Program-made: the position numbers and the translations under genes | The notes under the pieces: model-generated | Told to the model about the DNA's origin: nothing | Seen by the model: only the letters and a program-made list of their open reading frames with translations | The model's database searches: none | Part shown: in pieces, positions 44,060-52,743 of the stretch | How positions within the stretch are numbered: position 1 is the first letter of the stretch | Layout: each line of letters opens with the position of its first letter | DNA from: Gammaproteobacteria bacterium | GTDB taxonomy: Bacteria; Pseudomonadota; Gammaproteobacteria; Steroidobacterales; Steroidobacteraceae | Assembly (NCBI GenBank): GCA_016707425.1 | Contig: JADJHU010000009.1 | Coordinates: forward strand, 54,066 to 118,065 | DNA length: 64,000 bases | Direction of reading: 5' to 3'

Positions 44060-44935
44060 ATGCGCATCGTCTTCCTGGGCGCGCCCGGATCGGGCAAGGG
44101 AACCCAGGCCCAGCGTCTCGTCCAGCGCCTCGGTATTCCGCAGATCTCCACCGGCGATCTGCTGCGGGCAGCAGTTGCGAGGGGCACGCCACTCGGCCTT
44201 GCCGCCCGGGCCATCATGGAGGCCGGCAGGCTCGTGGACGATGCCACGATGCTCGGGATCATCCGGGAGCGGCTTGCCGAGCCCGACGCGCGTCCGGGCT
44301 TCATCCTCGATGGTTTTCCGCGCACGCTCGCGCAGGCCGGGGGGCTCGCAGAGCTGCTCGTTTCGCTCGGCACGCCGCTCGATGCGGTCGTGCTCTTCGA
44401 TGTGGACTACGGCGAGCTCGTGCGGCGGATCGCCGGGCGGCGCAACTGCCCGCGCTGCGGGGGCGTGTTCAACGTGCACAAGGATTCCCTGGGCAGTCCG
44501 CCGCGTTGCCCCGTCTGCGAGGATCATCCGCTGCTCCTCCAGCGCCCGGACGACAATGAAGCCACCGTCGAGCGCCGCCTGGCCGTGTATGACGAGCAGA
44601 CACGGCCGCTCGTCGAGTACTACCGGATGCGCGGCCTGCTGCGGACGATCCACGCGGAAGGCACGGTCGAGCAGGTCACCGGCGAGCTCGACACGGCGCT
44701 TGGGCTGGGGGCGAAACGGCGTGTGAGGCGCAAGGCTCGCAGAAAGACGGCGCCTGCGGGACGCGGGCGTGCCGGCCGCACGGCTCCCGCGAAGAAGAAA
44801 ACCAGGGCGAAGAAGAAGGCCTCGAGCCGGCGCAGCACCCGTGTGGCGGGCGCGAAGCGCAAGACCACTGCGGGGCGCAGCGGCCGTTCAGGGCGGACGC
44901 AGCGCTCGGGAGGCCGTGCGCGCCGCCGTCGCTGA
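44060..44935 (+). CDS. adk: Adenylate kinase with a basic histone-like C-terminal tail
   Basis: This 291-residue protein has a complete adenylate kinase in residues 1 to about 217: P-loop FLGAPGSGKGTQAQRL (6-21), ISTGDLLRAA, FILDGFPRTLAQA, and a LID with two CxxC pairs (CPRC and CPVC) that should bind zinc. After TALGLGAKRR comes a tail of about 74 residues made almost only of Lys, Arg, Ala, Gly, Ser and Thr (AKKKTRAKKKASSRRS, SGGRARRRR), like histone H1 or AlgR3/AlgP repeats. The tail would bind nucleic acid or polyphosphate. Bacterial adk normally ends near residue 220, so this is an unusual extension. ATG 44060 is fixed by the P-loop. Confidence 0.94.
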   Translation: MRIVFLGAPGSGKGTQAQRLVQRLGIPQISTGDLLRAAVARGTPLGLAARAIMEAGRLVDDATMLGIIRERLAEPDARPGFILDGFPRTLAQAGGLAELLVSLGTPLDAVVLFDVDYGELVRRIAGRRNCPRCGGVFNVHKDSLGSPPRCPVCEDHPLLLQRPDDNEATVERRLAVYDEQTRPLVEYYRMRGLLRTIHAEGTVEQVTGELDTALGLGAKRRVRRKARRKTAPAGRGRAGRTAPAKKKTRAKKKASSRRSTRVAGAKRKTTAGRSGRSGRTQRSGGRARRRR

Positions 44936-44967
44936 GTCGTGTGAGCGGCGGCCATTCCGGCGGGGGG

Positions 44968-46059
44968 TTACAGTGCCTGGCGGAGGCGCGCGCCCAGCAG
45001 CTCGCGCCGCCAGCCGCGGAGTACTCTAGGGCTTCCGGTACCCTCGGCGAGTTGCTCGAGGTCGCGTCGCGTTGCGAGCACTTCGGCGCTCAGGCTGAGT
45101 TCCTGCGCGACCGTCTGCACGATGCCCGAGAGCCTCTTCAGGCGCGCCAGCTGCGCTGCGTCCGGCCGTTCCCGTCGCGGCAGGGGCGGGGCGGGATCCG
45201 GCAGGCCGGCGGCCTGGATCAGATCGAGGATCTCGGCCCCGCTGTGCTTCACGAAAGCGGCGGGCAGCTCGGGAATGGCCTCGAGCCCTGCGGGGGTGCG
45301 CGGCAGCCGGATCAGGATCTCCCGCAATGCGCTGTCGTCGAGGATCCAGCCACGCGGGCGATTGCGTTCGATGGCACGACGTTCACGCCACGCCGCCATG
45401 CGGCGCCCGAGCTCACGGCGTTCGGGGCCGAGCGCCTGCAGGCCCTTCATGCGCAGGTGCGCCTCTTCGGGGTCCGGCGGGAAGCTGCGTGCGGTGGCCA
45501 GTGAGGCGAGTTCCTCGTCGAGCCATGCGGTGCGATGCAGCCGCTCGAGGCGCTCGCGCAGGACTTCGCGCAGCGGCAGCAGGTGGCGCACGTCATCGAG
45601 TGCGTACTCGATCTGTTCGGGCCGCAGCGGGCGGCGCGACCAGTCCGCGCGCGTGTGGGCCTTCTCGAGGGTGACGTCGAGCAGCTGGCGTACGAGTTCG
45701 GCATAGCCGATCTGGGCAGGGAACCCGGCGAGCGCGGCGGCCACCTGCGTGTCGAAGACCGGCGCAACGGGGCCGAATACCGGTTCGAGGACCTCGAGGT
45801 CCTGGCGTGCCGCGTGCAGCACCTTGACGGGCCGCGCTTCGCGCAGCAGCTCCGCGACGGGCGCGAGACTTCCGAGCGCGAGCGGATCAATGCAGGCCGC
45901 ATGGCCCGGCGCGGACGCCTGCAGGAGGCAGAGCTCGGCACGGTAGGTGCGCTCGCGCATGAACTCGGTATCGAGACCGATGGCCTCGTGCTCCGCGAGC
46001 GACGCGGCCAGCGCCTCGAGATCGGCCGGGCGGGTGATGGTGTGGGGCAACTCGGGCAC
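44968..46059 (-). CDS. rnd: Ribonuclease D
   Basis: This 363-residue 3'-5' exoribonuclease matures tRNA 3' ends. The DEDD nuclease domain shows EAIGLDTEFMRERTY (ExoI, D and E), LHAARQDLEVLEPVFG (ExoII, D) and EYALDDVRHLLPL (ExoIII, D and Y-type). An HRDC domain follows (about 205-285, RELGRRMAAWRERRAIERNRPRGWILDD), then a second helical domain. Length is normal. It faces the adk 3' end across a 32-base gap and is divergent from the small membrane protein gene. Confidence 0.95.
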   Translation of the reverse strand: MPELPHTITRPADLEALAASLAEHEAIGLDTEFMRERTYRAELCLLQASAPGHAACIDPLALGSLAPVAELLREARPVKVLHAARQDLEVLEPVFGPVAPVFDTQVAAALAGFPAQIGYAELVRQLLDVTLEKAHTRADWSRRPLRPEQIEYALDDVRHLLPLREVLRERLERLHRTAWLDEELASLATARSFPPDPEEAHLRMKGLQALGPERRELGRRMAAWRERRAIERNRPRGWILDDSALREILIRLPRTPAGLEAIPELPAAFVKHSGAEILDLIQAAGLPDPAPPLPRRERPDAAQLARLKRLSGIVQTVAQELSLSAEVLATRRDLEQLAEGTGSPRVLRGWRRELLGARLRQAL

Positions 46060-46116
46060 GGGTTACAATCTTCGCAGAAACATGGAAGCCTGTCCCTTTC
46101 GGCCGAGAGACCGCAA

Positions 46117-46644
46117 TTGAGCGAGCTTGTGCGGATCTTCGTGCAGATCACGCTGCTGCGCCTCGGACCGCAGGATCTGCCTGCTTCAGGCGTGTTGCTG
46201 GCTGCGACTGTTCTGGCCTACTTTGTCGTCAATGCAGCGGTCAGCAGCGTCCTGCCGCCGCTCCCCGGCCGCTGGCTGCCGCACCTGCTCGTGGACATCG
46301 GCTTCACGCTCGTCTGGTATCTGCTGCTGCTGCGTGTCATGCGAAGACGCGAGCGTTTCCTGCAGACGACGACCGCGGTGTTCGGCTACCAGACGCTGCT
46401 TGCCCCCGTCTGGATCGGTTCGGCCTGGCTCATCCGGCACTTCCAGGGCGACCCCACGCTGCTCTTCTTCGCCTCCCTGCTCGGGATCGCGATGCTCGTG
46501 TGGATACTCGCAGTGAACGGCTGCATCCTGCGCGCTGCTCTCGAGTGGCCGCTCGGCGGGTGCATCGCACTCGTGCTGCTGCAGACCGCGATCGGCCAGG
46601 TACTGCTCGTCACACTCTTTCCGCCTCCGGTCACGGCGAGCTGA
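46117..46644 (+). CDS. Hypothetical inner membrane protein
   Basis: This is a 175-residue integral membrane protein, not recognised as a known family. It has about five hydrophobic helices: LPASGVLLAATVLAYFVVN, LLVDIGFTLVWYLLLLRVM, FGYQTLLAPVWIGSAWLI, LLFFASLLGIAMLVWILAV and CIALVLLQTAIGQVLLVTLF. The start is taken as TTG 46117; GTG 46129 is an alternative. Its TGA overlaps the mpl ATG, so both are translated together. It may be distantly YIP1-like. The position suggests a cell-envelope role, but nothing more can be said. Confidence 0.75.
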   Translation: MSELVRIFVQITLLRLGPQDLPASGVLLAATVLAYFVVNAAVSSVLPPLPGRWLPHLLVDIGFTLVWYLLLLRVMRRRERFLQTTTAVFGYQTLLAPVWIGSAWLIRHFQGDPTLLFFASLLGIAMLVWILAVNGCILRAALEWPLGGCIALVLLQTAIGQVLLVTLFPPPVTAS

Positions 46645-48020
46645 TGCACGTTCACATTCTCGGCATCTGCGGCACCTTCATGGGTGGCATTGCGGCGATC
46701 GCCAAAGCCGCCGGTCATCGCGTCACGGGGTCCGACCGCAGCGTCTATCCGCCCATGAGCACACAGCTCGAGGCCCTGGGCATCGGCGTCGTCGAGGGCT
46801 TCGACGCCGGGCAGCTCGACCCGGTGCCCGACGTCGTGGTGGTGGGCAACGTGATGACCCGAGGCCAGCCCGTCGTCGAGGCGCTGCTCGAACGCGGGCT
46901 GCGGTATGTCTCCGGTCCCGAGTGGCTCGCGCGCGAGGTGCTCGAGAAGCGCTGGGTGCTCGCGGTGGCGGGCACGCACGGCAAGACGACCACGAGCTCG
47001 CTGCTCGCCTGGATCCTCGAGCATGCCGGTCACGCGCCCGGATTTCTCATCGGCGGTGTGCCGGGGAATTTCGGGATGAGCGCGCGGCTGGGTGCAACCC
47101 CTTTCTTTGTCATCGAGGCCGATGAGTACGACACGGCCTTCTTCGACAAGCGCGCCAAGTTCGTGCACTACCGCCCGCGCACGGTGGTGCTGAACAACCT
47201 CGAGTACGACCACGCGGACATCTATCCCGACCTCGGCTCGATCCAGCGGCAGTTCCATCATCTGGTGCGCACCGTGCCGGGCGGCGGGCGTATCGTCTGG
47301 AATGCTGCGGACGGGCATCTGCGCGAGACACTCGCCATGGGTTGCTGGACGCCGCGCGAGGGCTTCGCGCCCGGGTCGGAGCAGGGTGTCCCCGATGCAC
47401 TGTGGGGCGCACGGCTCTCTTCTGCCGACGGCTCGAGCTTCGAGGTGCTCGAAGGAGGCCGGCCGGTGGCGCGTGTCGAGTGGCCGCTGATCGGCAACCA
47501 CAACATCGCGAATGCACTTGCGGCCATCGCCGCCGCCCGGCACGCCGGAGTGTCGCCGGCCCGCGCCGCGGACGCGCTCGCGCGTTTCGAAGGCATCCGC
47601 CGCCGCCTCGAGTTGCGCGGCGAGGCCGGCGGCGTGCGCGTGTACGACGACTTCGCGCACCATCCCACGGCCATTGCCACGACGCTCGACGGCCTGCGCC
47701 GCCGCGTCGGGAAGGCACGCATCGTGGCCGTGCTCGAGCCGCGCTCGAATACCATGCGCCTCGGTGTGCACCGTGAGGCGCTCGCGGCTTCGCTCGCCGC
47801 GGCCGATGAGGTCTGGCTGTACGCCGGAGCGGATCTCGGCTGGGATGCAGCCGCGAGCCTCAGCAGCCTCGGCAGCCGGGCCCATTGCCGCGGGGATGTC
47901 GCAGTGCTCGCGACCGATCTCGCGCAGAGCGTCCGGCCGGGCGATCACGTGCTGGTCATGTCGAACGGCTCTTTCGGGGGTCTGCACGAACGGCTGCTTG
48001 CGGCGCTGCGAACCCGATAG
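46644..48020 (+). CDS. mpl: UDP-N-acetylmuramate:L-alanyl-gamma-D-glutamyl-meso-diaminopimelate ligase
   Basis: This 458-residue Mur-ligase family enzyme recycles murein tripeptide by joining it to UDP-MurNAc. The N-terminal Rossmann domain opens HVHILGICGTFMGGIAAIAK, the ATP P-loop is AGTHGKTTTSSLLAW (about 110-124), and the central domain has EADEYDTAFFDKRAKFVHY and LNNLEYDHADIY, typical of Mpl rather than MurC. The C-terminal domain has YDDFAHHPTAI. ATG 46644 overlaps the upstream stop. The end overlaps the convergent CPBP gene by 76 bases. Confidence 0.95.
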   Translation: MHVHILGICGTFMGGIAAIAKAAGHRVTGSDRSVYPPMSTQLEALGIGVVEGFDAGQLDPVPDVVVVGNVMTRGQPVVEALLERGLRYVSGPEWLAREVLEKRWVLAVAGTHGKTTTSSLLAWILEHAGHAPGFLIGGVPGNFGMSARLGATPFFVIEADEYDTAFFDKRAKFVHYRPRTVVLNNLEYDHADIYPDLGSIQRQFHHLVRTVPGGGRIVWNAADGHLRETLAMGCWTPREGFAPGSEQGVPDALWGARLSSADGSSFEVLEGGRPVARVEWPLIGNHNIANALAAIAAARHAGVSPARAADALARFEGIRRRLELRGEAGGVRVYDDFAHHPTAIATTLDGLRRRVGKARIVAVLEPRSNTMRLGVHREALAASLAAADEVWLYAGADLGWDAAASLSSLGSRAHCRGDVAVLATDLAQSVRPGDHVLVMSNGSFGGLHERLLAALRTR

Positions 48021-48868
48021 TAACGGTGGAGCACGACGCCGATGACGATCGTCCAGGCGAACAGGAGCCAGCCGACGACGCCGTCGAAGCGGCTGAGCAG
48101 GAAGGCGAGCGGGTGTGAGTCGTCGCGCGTCGAAGTCTCGCGCAGGAAGGTGATCACCCACACCCAGCCGGCGTGCAGGCCGATGCACGCGGCGATGTTG
48201 CCGGTGAGTCGGCGGATTGCCCCGAGCAGCACGCCCACGGCTGCGAGACAGAGGAAGGCATCGGCGATGGCGAGCGGTGCAGCGAAGGTCTGGAGCGTTC
48301 CGGCGACGAGATCGAGCCCGCTCCAGCCGCTCACCTGGCCTGGCGGGATCCGATAGCGCGCAAAGAAATGGATGGCCGAGTAGACGAGCGCGGTGAGCAC
48401 GATGGCGAGCCGCGCGCCCGACTCGCGTGCGATCGCCGTGAACATCGCGCCGCGCAGGAAGCTCTCTTCGATGAAGGCCACGGCGAGGCCGCTCGCCAGT
48501 CCCTGCGCAGTGAGCCTCGCCAGCGTCGGTGCGTCGAGTACGACGTCCGGCTTCAGATCGCGCAGGTCGAGGAGCACCATTGCGCCCACGACCGGGAGCA
48601 TCAGCGTCACGCCGAGGGCGAGTCCGAGCGCGAGCTCCATAAGGAAGCGGCACCGCGGCAGCCCGTAACCGAGGCTCGTACGATCGGCGACGCCCAGCCG
48701 ACGGGCCATGACCACGAAGCCCGCCAGGAGCGTGAGCATGCCGATGCGGTTCGCTACTCGGTGGAACGGGAGCGCGCCGCCGAGCAAGGCCCAGGCCGGG
48801 TAGGTGAGCAGCGTCATGCCCGCAAAGCCGAGGGCGATCAGCAGGAGGAACCAGAGGAAGGCACGCAT
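47945..48868 (-). CDS. CPBP family intramembrane glutamic endopeptidase
   Basis: This 307-residue membrane protein has about eight helices. Family motifs are FIEESFLRGAMF (EExxxR, about 131-142), YSAIHFFARY (conserved His) and ACIGLHAGWVWVI (second His). This is the CAAX-prenyl-protease/bacteriocin-processing (CPBP, Abi) family of intramembrane proteases. The substrate is unknown. The last 25 codons, which are polar and Ser/Arg-rich, lie antisense to the mpl 3' end, so the true stop may differ. Confidence 0.88.
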   Translation of the reverse strand: MRAFLWFLLLIALGFAGMTLLTYPAWALLGGALPFHRVANRIGMLTLLAGFVVMARRLGVADRTSLGYGLPRCRFLMELALGLALGVTLMLPVVGAMVLLDLRDLKPDVVLDAPTLARLTAQGLASGLAVAFIEESFLRGAMFTAIARESGARLAIVLTALVYSAIHFFARYRIPPGQVSGWSGLDLVAGTLQTFAAPLAIADAFLCLAAVGVLLGAIRRLTGNIAACIGLHAGWVWVITFLRETSTRDDSHPLAFLLSRFDGVVGWLLFAWTIVIGVVLHRYYRVRSAASSRSCRPPKEPFDMTST

Positions 48869-48898
48869 CGTCCGGTCCCTGGCCTGGTGTCCGGGCCG

Positions 48899-49687
48899 TC
48901 AGGCGACCGAGCAGGCCGATCGCGGGGAACCCGAGGCGCAGGCTTCCACCCACGTGACTCGGGTCAGGATCGATCCGTCTTCGCGCAGCTCGAGCGTCCG
49001 GTAGGCGGGCGGGCGGGCGTCGATCGCAAAATCGTCTGCCCCCGGCAGGAACTGGGCGCAGGTCGAGGGCGTGGCCAGAAGCCGCACGCCCTTGCGCAGC
49101 TGCTCGAAGCTCTGGTGCACATGTCCCCAGACGACGGCACGCAGCGGGCGATGACGGTCGAGGATCTCGAAGAGGTCACCCGGGTTTTCGAGTCCCACGC
49201 GGTCGAGCCAGCGACTCGACATGCTGACGGGGTGATGATGCAGACAGACGAGCGCATGGAGATCGGGCGCTCCGGCGAGCGCCGTGTCGAGCCGCTGCAG
49301 CTCGCCCGGGGCGAGACGCCCCCCCGCGGCGCCGGGTCTCGTGCTGTCGAGGAGCACGATGCGCCATGCGCCGAGGTCGATCGTGCCACCGAGGCGAAAA
49401 GGCTCGCCGGCCAGTGCCTGGCGCATGATCGCGGGCTCGTCGTGATTTCCCGGCAGGCACAGGACTGGCCTGCCGAGTCCCATGAAGCAGCGACGGAAGT
49501 GGGGATAGCCGCCCGGATCGTCCTGCACGAGATCGCCGGTGACCAGCCAGGCGTCCGGCGGTGGCTCATGCGTGGTGGCGTGCGCGAGCACCCGCTGGAG
49601 TGCGGGCAGGGTCTCGATGCCGCGTACGGCGCCGCGGGTGTCGCCGAAGAGATGCGGATCGGTGACCTGGATGAGGCGGAGAGGCAT
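48899..49687 (-). CDS. cpdA: 3',5'-cyclic-AMP phosphodiesterase (calcineurin-like)
   Basis: This 262-residue class III metallophosphoesterase has the ordered motifs IQVTDPHLFGD (D-x-H, about 6-16), VTGDLVQDD, LPGNHDEP, LHHHP and VWGHVHQSF. These supply the two-metal site. Order, spacing and length match CpdA, which hydrolyses cAMP. ATG 49687 is chosen at the first motif; the longer open frame upstream is unsupported. No cAMP receptor gene lies nearby. The C-terminus is Cys/Ser-rich (ACASGSPRSACSVA). Confidence 0.87.
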   Translation of the reverse strand: MPLRLIQVTDPHLFGDTRGAVRGIETLPALQRVLAHATTHEPPPDAWLVTGDLVQDDPGGYPHFRRCFMGLGRPVLCLPGNHDEPAIMRQALAGEPFRLGGTIDLGAWRIVLLDSTRPGAAGGRLAPGELQRLDTALAGAPDLHALVCLHHHPVSMSSRWLDRVGLENPGDLFEILDRHRPLRAVVWGHVHQSFEQLRKGVRLLATPSTCAQFLPGADDFAIDARPPAYRTLELREDGSILTRVTWVEACASGSPRSACSVA

Positions 49688-49910
49688 GCCTGGGGATCCG
49701 GAGTGAAGGCTGCATCTTATCAGGGCGATTCCGCGGTTCGAGTGAACTGAGTCATGTGCGGGCCGCGTGTGTCGTGGCGCCGTGACGCATCCTGCTGAGC
49801 ATCCAGCCATAATGTGACCGTGGCCACGTCGTGTGGTTCTGCCCGAGGCGCGAGCTGCCGTCTGCGATGCCCGACATTTACCCATATCCCGGCGGACGTC
49901 GCGCGCAGCC

Positions 49911-50837
49911 GTGAGCCGCGCCTGTCGCCTGTGTGGCTCGACCGGAACCGTGCCGCTCGATGTGCTCGCTCCGGAGGAGCTCGAACGCGAGTACCGCCGG
50001 CAGTGCGGCGTGCGCATCATCTTGCCCGTGCAGCCGATCGAGTACCGGTGCTGCGACCAGTGCGGGCTGCGTTTCTTCGAGCCCGCGGAGCCGGGGGACG
50101 ATGCCTTCTATGCCGCGCTCGGGCGGCTTCCCTGGTATTACCAGGATGAGAAGCACGAGTTCGCGCTCGCCGCGCGACGCATCGGGCCCGGGCACGACGT
50201 GCTCGAGATCGGCGCCGGCCGTGGCGCCTTTGCGTGCGGGCTGCGTGCGCGCAGTTACTGCGGGCTGGAGCTGAGCACGGCTGCCATCGCGACGGCGCAC
50301 GCCAGCGGCCTCACACTGCTGCGTGAGACCGTGGAAGAACACGCGGCGCGCAGACCGGCGGGCTATGACGTGGTGTGCTCGTTCCAGGTGCTCGAGCATG
50401 TGCACGATCCACGCGGCTTTCTCGAGGCCGCCTCGTGCTGTCTGCGCCGGGGCGGCCACCTCGTCGTGTCGGTCCCGGCGGAGGACTCCTTCATGGGCGC
50501 CGACCGCTTCGATGTGCTCAACATGCCGCCGCACCACCTTACGCGCTGGACCGATCGCGCACTCGCCGCCGTGGCGGGGCTCGTCGGCCTCGAGCTCATC
50601 GACGTCACGCACGAGCCGCTTGCCCCGGGGCACGCCCGCCTCTATGCACGCGTCGCCGCTCAGTCGGGCTTTGCGGCGCTGCGCGGGTGGGCGCCGCGTC
50701 TGCTCGATGCCCGGCTGACATCGCCCCTGGCGGCCGGCTGCGTGTGGCTGCACGCGAGTCTCATCCGGCGCACGCTGCGCTTCCGCCGCCGGCGTCCTGC
50801 GGGGCACACGGTCGTGGCCGTGTACGGAAAGCCCTGA
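49911..50837 (+). CDS. Class I SAM-dependent methyltransferase with zinc-ribbon start
   Basis: This 308-residue protein starts at GTG 49911. A short zinc-ribbon (CRLCG, then CCDQCG, about 5-50) precedes a SAM-binding domain with VLEIGAGRGAFACGL (about 100-114), FQVLEHVHDPRGFLE and GGHLVVSVPAED. A C-terminal 60 residues are Arg-rich with a hydrophobic patch. This layout is common among sugar or polysaccharide methyltransferases in O-antigen and capsule clusters, and a glycosyltransferase pair lies next to it. The acceptor is unknown. Confidence 0.85.
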   Translation: MSRACRLCGSTGTVPLDVLAPEELEREYRRQCGVRIILPVQPIEYRCCDQCGLRFFEPAEPGDDAFYAALGRLPWYYQDEKHEFALAARRIGPGHDVLEIGAGRGAFACGLRARSYCGLELSTAAIATAHASGLTLLRETVEEHAARRPAGYDVVCSFQVLEHVHDPRGFLEAASCCLRRGGHLVVSVPAEDSFMGADRFDVLNMPPHHLTRWTDRALAAVAGLVGLELIDVTHEPLAPGHARLYARVAAQSGFAALRGWAPRLLDARLTSPLAAGCVWLHASLIRRTLRFRRRRPAGHTVVAVYGKP

Positions 50838-50864
50838 CGGGTCGGCGGAGCGCCGTGGGCGAGG

Positions 50865-51988
50865 CTATGGGTGCGGTCCGCTGGCCGACGCCGTCAGCCA
50901 GCCGAGCACCGTGCCGGCCGGGTCGGGATCGAGCCGTGCCGCTGTTTCGGCTGCCGCGGCGGCCCCGATGGCCTCGAGTTGTGTCCGCTGCTCCCAGGTG
51001 AACTCGAGCGTGGCGGCGAGCGCTTCCGCCGTGCGCTCGGGCAGCAGCCAGCCTGTGCGTCCCGGGGCGATCCAGTCCGGGATGCCGCCCACCGCGCTTG
51101 CGATCACGGGCCGGCCGAGAAGCATGGCCTCCTGGATCGCGAGGGGCACGCCTTCGGCGATCGAGGGCAGCACCAGAAGCTGCCGGCTGCGCCAGAACCC
51201 GGCGATATCTGCAACGAAGCCCAGGAAGCGGACGCGTCCGCCAAGTCCGAGCGCCTGTACCTGGTTTTCGAGTGCTGCGCGCTCGGGCCCCGTGCCGCAG
51301 ATGTCGAGCGACCAGTCCCGCGTGCGCCACGGCGCAGTGCCGAGCACATCGAGAAGCAGGTCGAGGCCCTTGATGCGCTCGAGGCGGGCGACCGCCGCGA
51401 GGCGGAGTGCCTGACCCGCAGGCCACGGCAGCGGCTGGCCCGCCTGGACACGCAGCGGATTCTGGAAGACCCGGGCCCCGGGCAGCGAGATGCCGAGATC
51501 GAGTTCGGTACGCCGTGCCAGTCCGCGACTCAGGAACGCCGGCACTGCAGCGTTGCAGAAGATCCGGCGCGCGCGCTCCTGCCGTACGGCGCGGCGCGGT
51601 GGTGCCTGCTCGCAATGACAGAGGAGCACGTAGCGTCTGCCCGGGACGGCCTGCCACAGTGCGTCGAACTCGATCGACCTTGCGAGATCGTAGGTGCCTC
51701 CCTGGCTCACGCACACCGCGTCGGTGCGAATTCGCGCAGTGGCGCGAAGGCGTCTACCAGCGGCATGAGCACCCGGGAGCGACGCAGCAGGCGGCTGCGC
51801 GGGCGCCGGGCGATGCCGATGCCGGAGTCCGCAAGTGCCTGCAGCGGCGCCGCTTGCGGAGTCCAGGCATAGACGCTCGCGAGGACGTCATGGCCCGCCG
51901 CCCGTGCGCGGCGCGCCGTCTCGGCCCAGAGCTCCTCGCAGGCCGCCCAGGGTACGCTGGCCATTCCCGTGACGAAGGCCAGTCTCAC
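50865..51988 (-). pseudogene. Glycosyltransferase family 4, split by a one-base deletion
   Basis: The N-terminal part (from GTG 51988, VRLAFVTGMASVPWAACEELW) runs to a premature TGA at 51707. The rest continues in another frame from about 51720 down to 50865: VCVSQGGTYD..., then LAAVARLERIKGLDLLL, ICGTGPERAALENQV, and LPSIAEGVPLAIQEAMLLGRPVIAS with GGIPDW, the GT4 donor-binding core. Adding one G in the GCACCGACGCGG run (about 51717-51728 on the other strand) restores REFAPDAVCVSQGG and a full 374-residue enzyme of GT-B fold. GTG 51988 overlaps the upstream methyltransferase stop (GTGA). It is either a sequence error or a fresh null allele. Confidence 0.85.
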
Positions 51989-52743
51989 CGCGGCTTCTCG
52001 AACACGGCGATCGTGCCGAGGTAGAGCGCGGTCTCGAGCGTGACCATGCGCCGCAGCCACCGCAGCTGCAGTGCACCGAGGAGCAGGCGACGCACGAGTG
52101 TCACGGGCAGCGCGAGGGGAGCGAGCCACGGCCGCTGCGGTGGCGTCTTCGGGCGGGTCAGGGCGAGCACCGTGCCGAGCACATCGTAGCCATCGCCGAG
52201 GCGCGCGATCTCGATGGGCCGGAGTCCGGCGCCGCGCCCATGGAAGTCCAGTGCCCAACTCGTCGGGCGGTGGAAGTCGCTCGGCTCTTCGTGCGGAAGC
52301 CAGATGTGCGGCGCCGTCACGAGGAGCCGCCCGCCGGGGGCCAGCAGCCTTTCGAGATTGCCGAAGGCCTCGGGCCACCGGGGAACGTGTTCGAGCACCT
52401 CGGTGCAGAGCACGAAGTCGAAGGGTGCGCGCGCCAGGAGCGCCGGCGGCAGCGGCTCGTCGATGGCGCCCAGGACCTCGACGCTGCCGGCGGGGTTCTG
52501 GTGCACGTCGAATCCCGTGTAGAGGAAACCGAGCTGTTCGAGCTGGCGGCGAAAGGGCTGGCCGCCGCAGCCGACGTCCAGGCAGCGGCCCGGCGCCAGC
52601 GGAGCGGCGTCGCGCGCGAGCCGCGCGTCGATCGCCTCGGCGAGCAGCGGCACGATCCAGCGCTCGGCACGTCGCCGCGGCACGTAATGCTCGCGCCGGT
52701 GCACCTCGGGTGGGCGCCAGCGCATGAGGTCCTCCTCAGCCAT
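51985..52743 (-). CDS. Class I SAM-dependent methyltransferase
   Basis: This 252-residue methyltransferase has SAM motif I CLDVGCGGQPFRRQL (about 54-68), TGFDVHQNPAG, CTEVLEHVPRWPEAF, and GGRLLVTAPHIWLPHEEP. A C-terminal region contains a hydrophobic stretch, LALPVTLVRRLLLGALQL, suggesting membrane association. ATG 52743 overlaps the GT2 stop by 8 bases and its own stop overlaps the GT4 start by 4, so GT2, this gene and GT4 form one leftward operon. It likely methylates a polysaccharide or sugar-lipid acceptor. Confidence 0.87.
   Translation of the reverse strand: MAEEDLMRWRPPEVHRREHYVPRRRAERWIVPLLAEAIDARLARDAAPLAPGRCLDVGCGGQPFRRQLEQLGFLYTGFDVHQNPAGSVEVLGAIDEPLPPALLARAPFDFVLCTEVLEHVPRWPEAFGNLERLLAPGGRLLVTAPHIWLPHEEPSDFHRPTSWALDFHGRGAGLRPIEIARLGDGYDVLGTVLALTRPKTPPQRPWLAPLALPVTLVRRLLLGALQLRWLRRMVTLETALYLGTIAVFEKPR

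Noticed and set aside
46386..48953. An 855-codon open frame on the minus strand across mpl and the CPBP gene
   Set aside because: It is an Arg/Pro/Ala-rich shadow of mpl on the opposite strand; mpl has a full set of family motifs and the shadow has none.
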